A stretch of DNA of 64,000 bases. Source: Bacillota bacterium (GTDB taxonomy: Bacteria; Bacillota; Clostridia; Christensenellales; SZUA-584). The translations under genes were made by a program, and so were the position numbers. Shown here in pieces: positions 8,669 through 16,838 of this stretch. The notes below the pieces were generated by a model. That model was given only the letters and a program-made list of their open reading frames with translations, searched no databases and was not told the DNA's origin. Numbering within the stretch: position 1 is the stretch's first letter; the number at the start of each line of letters is the position of its first letter. The DNA is taken from the NCBI GenBank assembly GCA_023460085.1, contig JAEWRI010000021.1, positions 62,001 to 126,000 on the forward strand, read 5' to 3'.

Positions 8669-9520
8669 ATGAAACGTTCGTATTCAATCACCGATACCCG
8701 GACGTCACGCATCGTGAAGAATTTCTTTTCTGTGCTGCTGCTGCTCTATTCGCTGATTGCGGTGGCGCTGATACTCATCACTGTGCTTTCGTCCTTTAAG
8801 ACCAAGAGCGATTTAGTTAATAATACGCTGGGCTTTCCCCAGTCGTTTACGTTGGATAATTACGAGCAGGTGCTGCTCGAAGATAAGTTTTGGCTGTATT
8901 TTATTAACAGCACCGTGCTGGCCGTGGGTGGCGTAGCGCTGCTGCTGCTCATTTCCTCGATGGCGGGGTATGGACTTTCCAAGTTCCGTTTCAAAGGCCG
9001 CAGCGGGCTGAGGACGTATTTCCTGATGGGGCTGATGTTTCCGATACAGCTTGGTATACTGCCGCTCTTTGTCATGCTGCGCGCGATGGATCTTATTAAT
9101 AACCTGCTCGGGCTGATATTGCTGTACGCGGCCAACATGTCTTTTGCCGTATTCGTGCTGTCCAATTTCCTGCGGACGGTACCCGACGCGCTGATCGAAT
9201 GCGCGCGTATTGACGGCGCAAGCGAATTTCGGATCTACTGGAAGATCGTACTTCCGATGTCACGGCCTGTGCTCTCTACGGTGGGCCTCATCAGCTTCGT
9301 CACGATGTGGAACGACTTCTACATGCCGCTCGTTTTCCTGACCAAAGAAAATGTGCGCACGCTGACGCTGGGTGTCTACCGATACATGAACAACTTTCTT
9401 GAAAACTGGCATCTGGTTTTCGCAGCAGTGACGGTGGCCCTTGTGCCGGTGATTGTGGTGTTCTTCCTGTTTTCAAACCAGATCATCGCGGGACTGACAG
9501 GTGGGGCGGTGAAAGAGTAG
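8669..9520 (+). CDS. Sugar ABC transporter permease (MalG/UgpE type)
   Basis: A 283-residue membrane protein with the MalG-type layout: an N-terminal membrane segment (LLLLYSLIAVALILITVLSS), a periplasmic-side loop, and four or five more membrane segments. The EAA loop reads ECARIDGASEFRIYWKIVLP, and the late motif WNDFYMPLVFL is usual for carbohydrate permeases. It starts 11 bases after the first permease gene. The hydrolase genes downstream suggest the cargo is a rhamnose-containing oligosaccharide; that is inference. Confidence 0.93.
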   Translation: MKRSYSITDTRTSRIVKNFFSVLLLLYSLIAVALILITVLSSFKTKSDLVNNTLGFPQSFTLDNYEQVLLEDKFWLYFINSTVLAVGGVALLLLISSMAGYGLSKFRFKGRSGLRTYFLMGLMFPIQLGILPLFVMLRAMDLINNLLGLILLYAANMSFAVFVLSNFLRTVPDALIECARIDGASEFRIYWKIVLPMSRPVLSTVGLISFVTMWNDFYMPLVFLTKENVRTLTLGVYRYMNNFLENWHLVFAAVTVALVPVIVVFFLFSNQIIAGLTGGAVKE

Positions 9521-9539
9521 AAGCCAATATGAACGAAAG

Positions 9540-9700
9540 GGCGGTTTGATTAAACCCACAGAAGGACGCATGCTGCTTGACGGCATGGATGCGGCACTTT
9601 ATGACTCCAACGCTTATCGAGGCTTGTTTGGCATTGTGTTTTAAGATAATAAACTGTTGCCGTTTATGAGCGGGGGGATCTCAAAACCCTTATTTCCCGC
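9540..9700 (+). pseudogene. Remnant of an ABC exporter ATP-binding domain
   Basis: The frame starting at 9540 reads LIKPTEGRMLLDGMDAALYD, then YRGLFGIVF, a stop (TAA at 9642-9644), and DNKLLPF. Intact ABC exporters of the peptide/multidrug type have a match between the Walker A and Q-loop, where the Q of FQD falls exactly at this stop, so a CAA-to-TAA change explains it. Neither the Walker A motif upstream nor the signature motif downstream is present. The rest of the 258-base gap 9521-9778 shows nothing else recognisable except the next gene's ribosome site. Confidence 0.6.
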
Positions 9701-9778
9701 ACAGACAGTGAATATTATAGCTTTGGGAAAGCCAGCTGTGCTGCTGAGTATACAATGAAATAATAAGGAGGAGGAAAA

Positions 9779-12340
9779 ATGCTCCGCGCCTCTCAGCTTC
9801 GATGCGAGTATCTTGAAAATCCGCTGGGGCTCTGCTGCAAGAGACCGCGCTTCAGCTGGATTATGAAATCTGATCGTACAAATGTCATACAGACAGGGGC
9901 GCAAATACAGGTGTCTGAAGACGAGCGATTCGGAAAAATCCTTTGGGACAGCGGCGAACACAAGTCCGAAGAATCCGTATATGCACAGTACAACGGCCCT
10001 GAACTCGCCGGACGTCGCCGTTATTATTGGAGGGTGAGAATTACCGATTCCACCGGTGATGCTTCCGACTGGAGCGAGACATCATGGTTTGAAATGGCGC
10101 CGGACGCGGCAGATTTGCGGGTGCAGTGGATAGCGCCGGACGACAGCCCTGAGGATGCACGCGTAAAGCTTTTGAAGAAACGCTTTCAAATAACGAAGCC
10201 GGTGAAATCTGCCCGGTTGTATGCTTCATCGCTGGGTACATATTTTGTCCAAATCAACGGACACAGGGTGGGAGACCGTTTATATGCTCCGGGATGGACG
10301 AGTTACGGGAGTCGTCTGCTTTATCAAACATACGATATCACTGACCTGCTTGTTGAAGGTGAAAACACACTGACCGTTTGGCTTGCCAACGGCTGGTATA
10401 AAGGAGAGCTCGCGTTTCGCAACGAGCCTTGTCAATATGGCAGTCAAAGGGCATTCTGGGGCCAGCTTCATATTGACGAACCACAGAAATCGGAGAGGGT
10501 GATCCTATCAGACGGATCCTGGCAGTGGGCGGAAAGCCCCTTGCTTTTTGCGGAATGGTATCACGGCGAAACCTATGATGCCCGGGCGGAGCAAGCAGCC
10601 GACTGGAGGCCTGTTGCTATACTGAACAGGAGGATTTCCGCGCTCCTGCCGGATGACGGCGTCGCGGTGCGCTGTCAGGAAACCTTTGCACCGGAAAGCA
10701 TTATCACCACGCCCGCCGGTGAGACAGTACTCGATTTCGGGCAAAATATGGTCGGCTTTGTTCGGTTTAAGGTGTGCGGCAATAGGGGGGAGCGCGTAAT
10801 CCTCAGCCATGCGGAGGTGCTTGATGCGAAAGGCAACTTTTATACCGAGAATCTGCGGGCCGCGCGCCAACGAGTGGAATATATTTGTAATGGCGGGGAA
10901 GAAGCCTACGAGCCGCTGTTTACAACGCAGGGCTTCCGTTATGTCCGAGTGGACGAGTACCCGGGTGCAGTTGACCCGCGCAGCTTTACTGCCGTATCGG
11001 TTTACTCGGATATGCAACCCATCGGCGCGTTTTCCTGTTCGCACAATCTCATTAATCGTTTGGCTGAAAATATCATATGGGGGATGCGCGGGAACTTTGT
11101 GGATATCCCGACGGATTGTCCCCAGCGGGATGAGCGGCTGGGCTGGACCGGCGACGCACAGGCGTTTTGCATGACCGCTTGTTATCTGTATGATACGCGC
11201 CCTTTCTTTCGTAAGTGGCTGCGGGACCTTGCCGCGGATCAGCGTGCCGACGGCGGCGTACCTTATGTTTCCCCCGATATACTTTCCAATCAAACGGACA
11301 AATTCCCGCTGGGGGCTCATTCATCCAGCGCGTGGGGAGACGCGGCTACCATCATCCCATGGGCTCTTTACTTAAGCTACGGGGATCTGACGCTGCTTCG
11401 CGAACACTATCCGATGATGAGGGCGTGGGTGGAATATATCCGCGCCAGAGCAAACGGCAACCTGTGGGACAGCGGCGAGCATTACGGTGACTGGGTCGCG
11501 CTGGACGCAGAAGAAGGAAGTTATACCGGCGCAACGCCCAAGACGCTCATCGCTACGGCTTTCTATGCGCATTCCACGCAGCTTCTAAGCCGCGCGGCGA
11601 ATGCATTGGGACATTCATCCGATGCAAAAGAATATGCTGACCTGTTTATTGCCATAAAGAACGCATATATACGGGCGTATTTTACACAGGAGGGAGTACC
11701 GGCAGAACGGACGCAGACGGCGCATGCGTTGTCGCTGGCTTTCGGGCTCGTTCCGGAACACTGCGCCCGAAAAACAGCATACGCGCTGGCTAAATTGGTT
11801 CAAGAAGCAGGCGGGCATATGACCACCGGCTTTGTGGGGACCCCCTACCTTCTTCCTGCGTTATGCCAGCACGGAGAGCCCGACGTCGCTTATCAGCTCC
11901 TGTTGAGGGAAGAATACCCTTCCTGGCTTTATCAGGTGCTGCAAGGTGCGACAACCATGTGGGAGCACATCGATGGAATTAAGCCGGATGGCTCGATGTG
12001 GAGCCCGGAGATGAATTCCTTCAACCATTACGCCTATGGTTCTATCGGCAGCTTTCTGTATCAGGAAGTTGCGGGCGTGAAAGCGGATCCCGAGAGACCG
12101 GGGTATAAGCATGTGTATATTACCCCTTGTCCGCAGGAGGGCTTTTCCCGCGCGGAAGCCTCACTGCAAACGCCATACGGCGAATTGCGAGTAAAATGGG
12201 AAATCGCCGGAGGAAAACTGTATTTAGATGCCATCGTGCCGCATAATTCAACCGCTACCATACGCTGGCCGAATGGGACGACACAGGATGTCGGCTCGGG
12301 TTCCATATCAATCGCGTATCCCTGGAGGGCGGGCGAATGA
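9779..12340 (+). CDS. Alpha-L-rhamnosidase, GH78 family
   Basis: An 853-residue enzyme with no signal peptide, so probably cytoplasmic. Domain order: an N-terminal fibronectin-like domain (RYYWRVRITDSTGDASDWSE), the rhamnosidase N domain (RLYASSLGTYFVQINGHRVG; YDITDLLVEGENTLTVWLAN), a concanavalin-like domain with VLDFGQNMVGFV, the (alpha/alpha)6 catalytic domain holding DCPQRDERLGWTGDAQ (likely the general-acid region), and a C-terminal beta domain. AGGAGGAGG precedes the ATG. It would release terminal rhamnose from imported glycosides or oligosaccharides. Its stop overlaps the next start by four bases. Confidence 0.93.
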   Translation: MLRASQLRCEYLENPLGLCCKRPRFSWIMKSDRTNVIQTGAQIQVSEDERFGKILWDSGEHKSEESVYAQYNGPELAGRRRYYWRVRITDSTGDASDWSETSWFEMAPDAADLRVQWIAPDDSPEDARVKLLKKRFQITKPVKSARLYASSLGTYFVQINGHRVGDRLYAPGWTSYGSRLLYQTYDITDLLVEGENTLTVWLANGWYKGELAFRNEPCQYGSQRAFWGQLHIDEPQKSERVILSDGSWQWAESPLLFAEWYHGETYDARAEQAADWRPVAILNRRISALLPDDGVAVRCQETFAPESIITTPAGETVLDFGQNMVGFVRFKVCGNRGERVILSHAEVLDAKGNFYTENLRAARQRVEYICNGGEEAYEPLFTTQGFRYVRVDEYPGAVDPRSFTAVSVYSDMQPIGAFSCSHNLINRLAENIIWGMRGNFVDIPTDCPQRDERLGWTGDAQAFCMTACYLYDTRPFFRKWLRDLAADQRADGGVPYVSPDILSNQTDKFPLGAHSSSAWGDAATIIPWALYLSYGDLTLLREHYPMMRAWVEYIRARANGNLWDSGEHYGDWVALDAEEGSYTGATPKTLIATAFYAHSTQLLSRAANALGHSSDAKEYADLFIAIKNAYIRAYFTQEGVPAERTQTAHALSLAFGLVPEHCARKTAYALAKLVQEAGGHMTTGFVGTPYLLPALCQHGEPDVAYQLLLREEYPSWLYQVLQGATTMWEHIDGIKPDGSMWSPEMNSFNHYAYGSIGSFLYQEVAGVKADPERPGYKHVYITPCPQEGFSRAEASLQTPYGELRVKWEIAGGKLYLDAIVPHNSTATIRWPNGTTQDVGSGSISIAYPWRAGE

Positions 12341-13590
12341 CACACAGAGAAATATTCCGAGCGGCGTTGAATCATAAATATACAGGTAAAGTACCGGTGG
12401 ATTTTGGCGCAACCGGCGTTACCGGGCTGCACATCCGCTGTGTGGACGCTCTTCGCAGGCATTATGGACTTGAAAAGCGCCCCGTGAAGCTATTTGAACC
12501 CTATCAAATGCTGGGGCTTGTGGAGGACGATCTCGCAGCTGCGATGGGTGTCGGCGTTGCCGGAATACACGGCCGCAAGACGATGTTCGGGTTCGATGCG
12601 TCCGATTGGAAAGAATACACGCTCGCAAATGGATTGGAGGTGCTGGTTCCCGGCGGCTTCAATATTACTACGGACAGGGACGGCAACCGCTATCTTTATC
12701 CGGAAGGGGATTTAAGCGCGCCTCCCTCCGGGCGCATGCCAAAGGACGGCTATTATTTTGATGCGATGATCAGGCAGCAGCCTTTTAACGAAGAGCATTT
12801 AAGCGTTGAAGATAATTTAGAGGAATTCGGACCGGCAACCGCAGAGGATATCGAATATCAAAAGCGCGCGTTGGCGGAAGCGCAAGCCACCGGACGCGGG
12901 GTAATTACTGGATTTGGAGGGATGGGGTTGGGCGATGCCGCACTGATTCCGGCCGTACATCTAAAATATCCGAAAGGAATCCGGGATATCGAGGAATGGT
13001 ATGTTTTATTGGCCGCGCAGCCGGAATTTGTCTATGCGCTTTTCGAGAGGCAGACCGACATTGCGCTGGCGAACCTTAAAGCATATCACGATGCGGTGGG
13101 CGAAATGCCGGACGTCGTTTTTATTTGCGGTACGGATTTCGGGACGCAAAACAGTACCTTTTGCTCAAAGGAAGCCTTTCGCTCATTGTATTTGCCGCAC
13201 TATAAAAGAATGAACGAATGGATACACCGGAATACGGGCTGGAAAACTTTTAAGCACTGCTGCGGAGCGGTCGCGGACTTCATACCGATGTTCATCGAAG
13301 CGGGCTTTGATATTTTGAACCCCGTACAGTGTTCCTGCCCCGGAATGGAGCCGGAAAGACTGAAAAAAAAATTCGGCCGAGACATCGTGTTTTGGGGTGG
13401 AGGCGTTGACACTCAATACATGTTGCCGTTTGGGAAACCGCAGGAAATTCGTGATCAGGTGCTGTCTCGCCTGGAGGTTTTCTCTGTGGATGGAGGATAT
13501 GTATTTAATGCCATACACAACGTTCAGTATGGCACGCCGATAGAAAACATCGTCGCGATGATTGAAGCCGTCAGGGAATTTAACGGATAA
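12337..13590 (+). CDS. URO-D superfamily protein with an MtaA-like zinc site
   Basis: A 417-residue protein of the uroporphyrinogen decarboxylase superfamily (MTHREIFRAALNHKYTGKVP at the start). It is longer than true HemE and lacks its N-terminal pattern. It holds a candidate zinc site like that of methylcobamide methyltransferases: His-Cys-Cys in TFKHCCGAVADFI, then Cys in NPVQCSCPGM. This suggests methyl transfer rather than porphyrin decarboxylation, but no corrinoid protein is encoded nearby. Its start overlaps the rhamnosidase stop by four bases, so it is translationally coupled to it. Substrate unknown. Confidence 0.8.
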   Translation: MTHREIFRAALNHKYTGKVPVDFGATGVTGLHIRCVDALRRHYGLEKRPVKLFEPYQMLGLVEDDLAAAMGVGVAGIHGRKTMFGFDASDWKEYTLANGLEVLVPGGFNITTDRDGNRYLYPEGDLSAPPSGRMPKDGYYFDAMIRQQPFNEEHLSVEDNLEEFGPATAEDIEYQKRALAEAQATGRGVITGFGGMGLGDAALIPAVHLKYPKGIRDIEEWYVLLAAQPEFVYALFERQTDIALANLKAYHDAVGEMPDVVFICGTDFGTQNSTFCSKEAFRSLYLPHYKRMNEWIHRNTGWKTFKHCCGAVADFIPMFIEAGFDILNPVQCSCPGMEPERLKKKFGRDIVFWGGGVDTQYMLPFGKPQEIRDQVLSRLEVFSVDGGYVFNAIHNVQYGTPIENIVAMIEAVREFNG

Positions 13591-13627
13591 GAAAGTACCG
13601 CATCGGTCGCGGAGGAGGAATAGAAGA

Positions 13628-14623
13628 ATGGACAGCGTAAGCGGCAATGTGAGGAAGGTATTCAGCTTTGAGATGCCGGAGCGGATACCCGTGGCCGAAT
13701 GGTGCATGTGGTGGGATAAGACGCTCGAAACGTGGGAAGCGCAGGGCATGCCCGGTGGTATGGACGATTTCGCGCTATACGACTATTTCGGGCTGGATAA
13801 GAACATGCAGTTCTGGCTGGACCATTACTCGTCGGAGTGTCCCAAGCCGGAGCACCAGAGCAGCGGTCTGATTACCGGGGAAGCGGACTATCTTCGCATT
13901 CGTCCGCACATCCTGCGGGAGGACGCCGTCTCGTCGCTGTCGGCGGAGCTTAATCGCGCGGCGACGTTGCAAATCAGCGGCGAAGTGGTAGCGTGGTATA
14001 CGGTGAACGGATTCTTCTGGTTTCCGCGCGAGCTGTTCGGCATCGAGGCCCACCTGTATTCGTTTTACGACGAAGCATCGCTGTACCACCGCATCTGCGA
14101 GGACCTGCTGGAGTGGCAGCTGCGCCGCATCGATGAGTTGAATGCGCATACGCACTTTGAGTTTATGACGATCGCGGAGGACATGTCGTACAACCTCGGC
14201 CCGATGATATCACTAGCCGTATTTGAGGAATTCATCGCACCGTATTACAAGCGGCTGATTCCGCGCATCCAGCAGTACGGCACGAAGGTGTTCGTCGATA
14301 CGGATGGCAACCCCGCGCAGATGGTGCCCTGGCTGCTGGACTGCGGGGTGGACGGTATATTCCCGCTGGAGCGGCAGGCGGGCGTGGACGTGGCGGAGCT
14401 GCGCAGGCAGTTCCCTGGGCTTCTGATGATGGGCGGCTTTGATAAAATGTGCGTGCTGCGGGGCAAAGACGCCATTGAAGCCGAGATCGAAAGGCTGCGG
14501 CCGGTCGTGCTGAGCGGTGGATATATTCCTGCGATGGACCACCAGACGCCGCCCGGAACCACGCTGGAGGATTACAGGCATTACGTCGCGCTGCTCAGAG
14601 GGTTACGAGGGCTTGCTGAGTAA
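13628..14623 (+). CDS. URO-D superfamily protein lacking the zinc motif
   Basis: About 331 residues, start chosen at ATG 13628 because GGAGGAGG lies at 13611-13618; an in-frame ATG at 13562 inside the previous gene is less likely. The fold pattern of the URO-D family is visible (FSFEMPERIPVAEWCMWW; MTIAEDMSYNLGPMIS; FPLERQAGVDVAELRRQFP; LMMGGFDKM). Where the neighbour has a His-Cys-Cys zinc motif this protein reads VFVDTDGNPAQM, so it probably does not bind zinc there. It is a distant paralogue co-transcribed with the previous gene and the rhamnosidase. Function unknown. Confidence 0.75.
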   Translation: MDSVSGNVRKVFSFEMPERIPVAEWCMWWDKTLETWEAQGMPGGMDDFALYDYFGLDKNMQFWLDHYSSECPKPEHQSSGLITGEADYLRIRPHILREDAVSSLSAELNRAATLQISGEVVAWYTVNGFFWFPRELFGIEAHLYSFYDEASLYHRICEDLLEWQLRRIDELNAHTHFEFMTIAEDMSYNLGPMISLAVFEEFIAPYYKRLIPRIQQYGTKVFVDTDGNPAQMVPWLLDCGVDGIFPLERQAGVDVAELRRQFPGLLMMGGFDKMCVLRGKDAIEAEIERLRPVVLSGGYIPAMDHQTPPGTTLEDYRHYVALLRGLRGLAE

Positions 14624-14797
14624 TCCCGTAAAGAGCAGAACGTTTATGGTGACGGCATTTGTCATCAATGAATACCAGGAGGTACACTTTCGTATGCCTC
14701 TTGATTGATGTTCAGGTGTCAGGTTGAGACTTATTACACATGGGCAGTTCCTGAAAACATTTTCCCCTTCTAGGTCAACAAAATCCAGAGAAATAAT

Positions 14798-14832
14798 AAG
14801 AAGCGTTGAAATCCGTTGTTCCAACGCTTCTT
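14798..14832 (-). terminator. Terminator of the tRNA-Pro gene
   Basis: On the minus strand AAGAAGCGTTG and CAACGCTTCTT form an 11-base stem around a 13-base loop, followed by ATTATTT. It lies immediately beyond the CCA end of the tRNA. The rest of the 14624-14835 gap holds no gene that I can support. Confidence 0.75.
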
Positions 14833-14835
14833 CTC

Positions 14836-14912
14836 TGGTCTGGGTGACAGGAATTGAACCTGCGACCTCTTGAACCCCATTCAAGCGCGCTACCAAACTG
14901 CGCTACACCCAG
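14836..14912 (-). tRNA. tRNA-Pro (anticodon GGG)
   Basis: Read on the minus strand, the acceptor stem CTGGGTG pairs with CACCCAG, followed by discriminator A and an encoded CCA (14836-14838). The anticodon stem CTTGA/TCAAG encloses the loop ATGGGGT, giving anticodon GGG. The T arm reads GCAGGTTCAATTCCTGT. It has its own promoter and terminator and is a single-gene unit. Confidence 0.95.
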
Positions 14913-14955
14913 AGGAATACCTGCGGAATGATACCGGAAATCCGGCACAGGTCAT

Positions 14956-14984
14956 ATCTTAACATCTTGATTGTGCATTGTCAA
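14956..14984 (-). promoter_or_regulatory. Promoter of the tRNA-Pro gene
   Basis: On the minus strand, TTGACA (14979-14984 on plus), a 17-base spacer and TAAGAT (14956-14961 on plus), about 44 bases upstream of the mature tRNA. A near-consensus housekeeping promoter. Confidence 0.75.
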
Positions 14985-15042
14985 TTCAGCTTTATGAAAT
15001 AAATGACGGAGAACACAGCATATTTGGTGATGCTTGCTTTCA

Positions 15043-15071
15043 TTGACTTTTGGTGTTGGTTGCTATAAAAT
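15043..15071 (+). promoter_or_regulatory. Likely promoter of the surface-protein gene
   Basis: TTGACT at 15043-15048, 17 bases, TAAAAT at 15066-15071 (TATAAA overlaps it). It lies about 55 bases upstream of the preferred TTG start at 15127. Confidence 0.55.
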
Positions 15072-15126
15072 GAGACGTATTATTGGGGTGATGAGATATG
15101 TGTGGGGAATCAAGGAGGAAGGGTTT

Positions 15127-16794
15127 TTGAAGAAATATTTATCGATAATAATTGTGATCGCAATGGTCATTTCGATATTTTCCGGATATCCGAAAGTTGC
15201 AAAAGCCGCGGGTGTGGAAGTGAAAATTACGCCCGGGTCGGTGGCGATGACCGCCGCCGGGGATACTACGCTGCAGGTGACGGTATCCAATAATACCGAT
15301 ACGGAGATTGCGGAGGGCGCTGTTCTGAAACGGGAGGCCAACGGCCATCAGTGCGGAACTGCGTTTGGAAAGATAGTGCCGGGCGATCACGGGGATATGT
15401 CATTTGGCATTACTGTAACGGATGCGATGTTTGGCACACAGGAGACCTTCCAGCTCTATCAGGCGGATGGCGTCACAAAAATCGACGGCGCGTCTGCAAA
15501 GGTATCGTTTGTGCTGAATCAGACTGTTTCTCTTGGCGCGACATTTGAGGTTTCCCCGTCGGAATTGGTTGCCGAAGGGGATAAGATTAAGCTCATCGTA
15601 AAGGTCGAGAATAAAGGCAATGTCTCATTGAAAAACATTGCGGTTAAGCTGGATGGAAAGATGATCCATGAGAGCGAGTTTACACTTGCGCCTCTGGAAA
15701 CGAAAACGGTTGAGTATATCTATACGGTTTCAAAGGCGGCGCTGCTTGCGCCCGTTGTCTATTATAAGGTAAATGGTACGGGGGATACGCAGAAATATGA
15801 CCAGATAACCCCCATTCAGCTTGTTATAGAATCGCGCAAAGTGGATATGACCTTAACGGCGGATCCGACAAACCCGCAGGCAGGTCAGGATGTTACGCTG
15901 AAGGTAGCTGTAACAAACAACGGCAACGTGCCGTACAAGAACCTGAAAGCCTATATTAACGGTGAACTGGTTGATTTTCCGTCCTCTACGCTGGCTCCGG
16001 GTAAAACCTATAACACGACTTATACGAGATCGTACACAGCCTCCATGGAGGTCGTTTTCCTGCTGACGCTGGAAGATAACAAGGGTGAAACCGTCAATGT
16101 CGATGAAAGTGTTTTGATTGAGCTCCCTGTCGACGACAGCGAGATTGCGTCAAAGCTGAAAATGAACATGGAAGTGGACAGACCCACGCTGACATCCGGC
16201 GGAACCGTTACGTTTACGGGCAATATCGTCAACGGAACCAATTATACGCTGAAAAATCTGGTGGTGACGGAGACCTCTCAGAATAAAGAAGTTTATTCCG
16301 CGGCGCTGCTGGAATCGTATATGAGCACAAGCTTCCTGTATACAATTGATGTAAGTGAAACAGGTACATACAGCTTCCAGCTCACGGTTCAGGATACCGC
16401 CGGCGCAACGCATACAATTACCTCAGAGCCAATAACTGTGACCATTACGTCCGCGGCGCTGCCATCGTCAAGCGCTTCGGGCAGCGCTGAGGTTTCTCCC
16501 ACTGATGGCACGGGTGAATCCAAAAGTTCGGGGCTGAAAGCCATCGTAATCATTGCCATCATTCTGGTCGTGCTGATTATCGGCGTAGGCGTAGCGCTGC
16601 TGCTTCTCTGGAAAGCACAGAAAAGCGGCGGTGTGATATCGAGGGGAAGCGCAACGAAAACCGGTGTGCCGAAAGCGGGTGCATCAAAAACAGGTGCGTC
16701 AAATTCCGGGGTGCCGAAAAAGAAGCCGTCTGTCGGGCCGATGAAACGCAAGAAACCGGTGTCCAGAGGATACCGCGACAGGAACAATTTTTAA
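15127..16794 (+). CDS. Membrane-anchored cell-surface protein with CARDB-like repeats
   Basis: About 555 residues. TTG at 15127 is preferred over the ATG at 15034 because AAGGAGGAAGG stands directly before it and a signal peptide begins there (LSIIIVIAMVISIFSGY, cleavage near AKAAG). Three or four immunoglobulin-like modules of about 110 residues follow, each with a pattern like LIVKVENKGNVSLKNIAVKL or KVAVTNNGNVPYKNLKAYIN, as in CARDB/adhesion-type domains. A Ser-rich linker leads to one membrane segment (AIVIIAIILVVLIIGVGVAL) and a basic cytoplasmic tail with repeated KTGxxKxGAS units. It probably projects from the cell and may bind a partner inside. Ligand unknown. Confidence 0.75.
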   Translation: MKKYLSIIIVIAMVISIFSGYPKVAKAAGVEVKITPGSVAMTAAGDTTLQVTVSNNTDTEIAEGAVLKREANGHQCGTAFGKIVPGDHGDMSFGITVTDAMFGTQETFQLYQADGVTKIDGASAKVSFVLNQTVSLGATFEVSPSELVAEGDKIKLIVKVENKGNVSLKNIAVKLDGKMIHESEFTLAPLETKTVEYIYTVSKAALLAPVVYYKVNGTGDTQKYDQITPIQLVIESRKVDMTLTADPTNPQAGQDVTLKVAVTNNGNVPYKNLKAYINGELVDFPSSTLAPGKTYNTTYTRSYTASMEVVFLLTLEDNKGETVNVDESVLIELPVDDSEIASKLKMNMEVDRPTLTSGGTVTFTGNIVNGTNYTLKNLVVTETSQNKEVYSAALLESYMSTSFLYTIDVSETGTYSFQLTVQDTAGATHTITSEPITVTITSAALPSSSASGSAEVSPTDGTGESKSSGLKAIVIIAIILVVLIIGVGVALLLLWKAQKSGGVISRGSATKTGVPKAGASKTGASNSGVPKKKPSVGPMKRKKPVSRGYRDRNNF

Positions 16795-16798
16795 AAGG

Positions 16799-16826
16799 AA
16801 AAAAGCCAGCGGGAGCTGGCTTTTTC
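16799..16826 (+). terminator. Bidirectional terminator
   Basis: GCCAGC (16805-16810), loop GGGA, GCTGGC (16815-16820), with A-run before and TTTTT after. It serves both the surface-protein gene and the convergent minus-strand gene. Confidence 0.85.
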
Positions 16827-16838
16827 TATGGCTCCGGC

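Noticed and set aside
14624..14797. A mobile-element remnant next to the tRNA gene
   Set aside because: No transposase or integrase fragment and no terminal repeats can be read there.
14603..14896. A 97-codon minus-strand frame beginning with VARLNGVQEVAGSIPVTQ
   Set aside because: It is a translation of the tRNA-Pro gene and its terminator; this peptide type is a well-known artefact.
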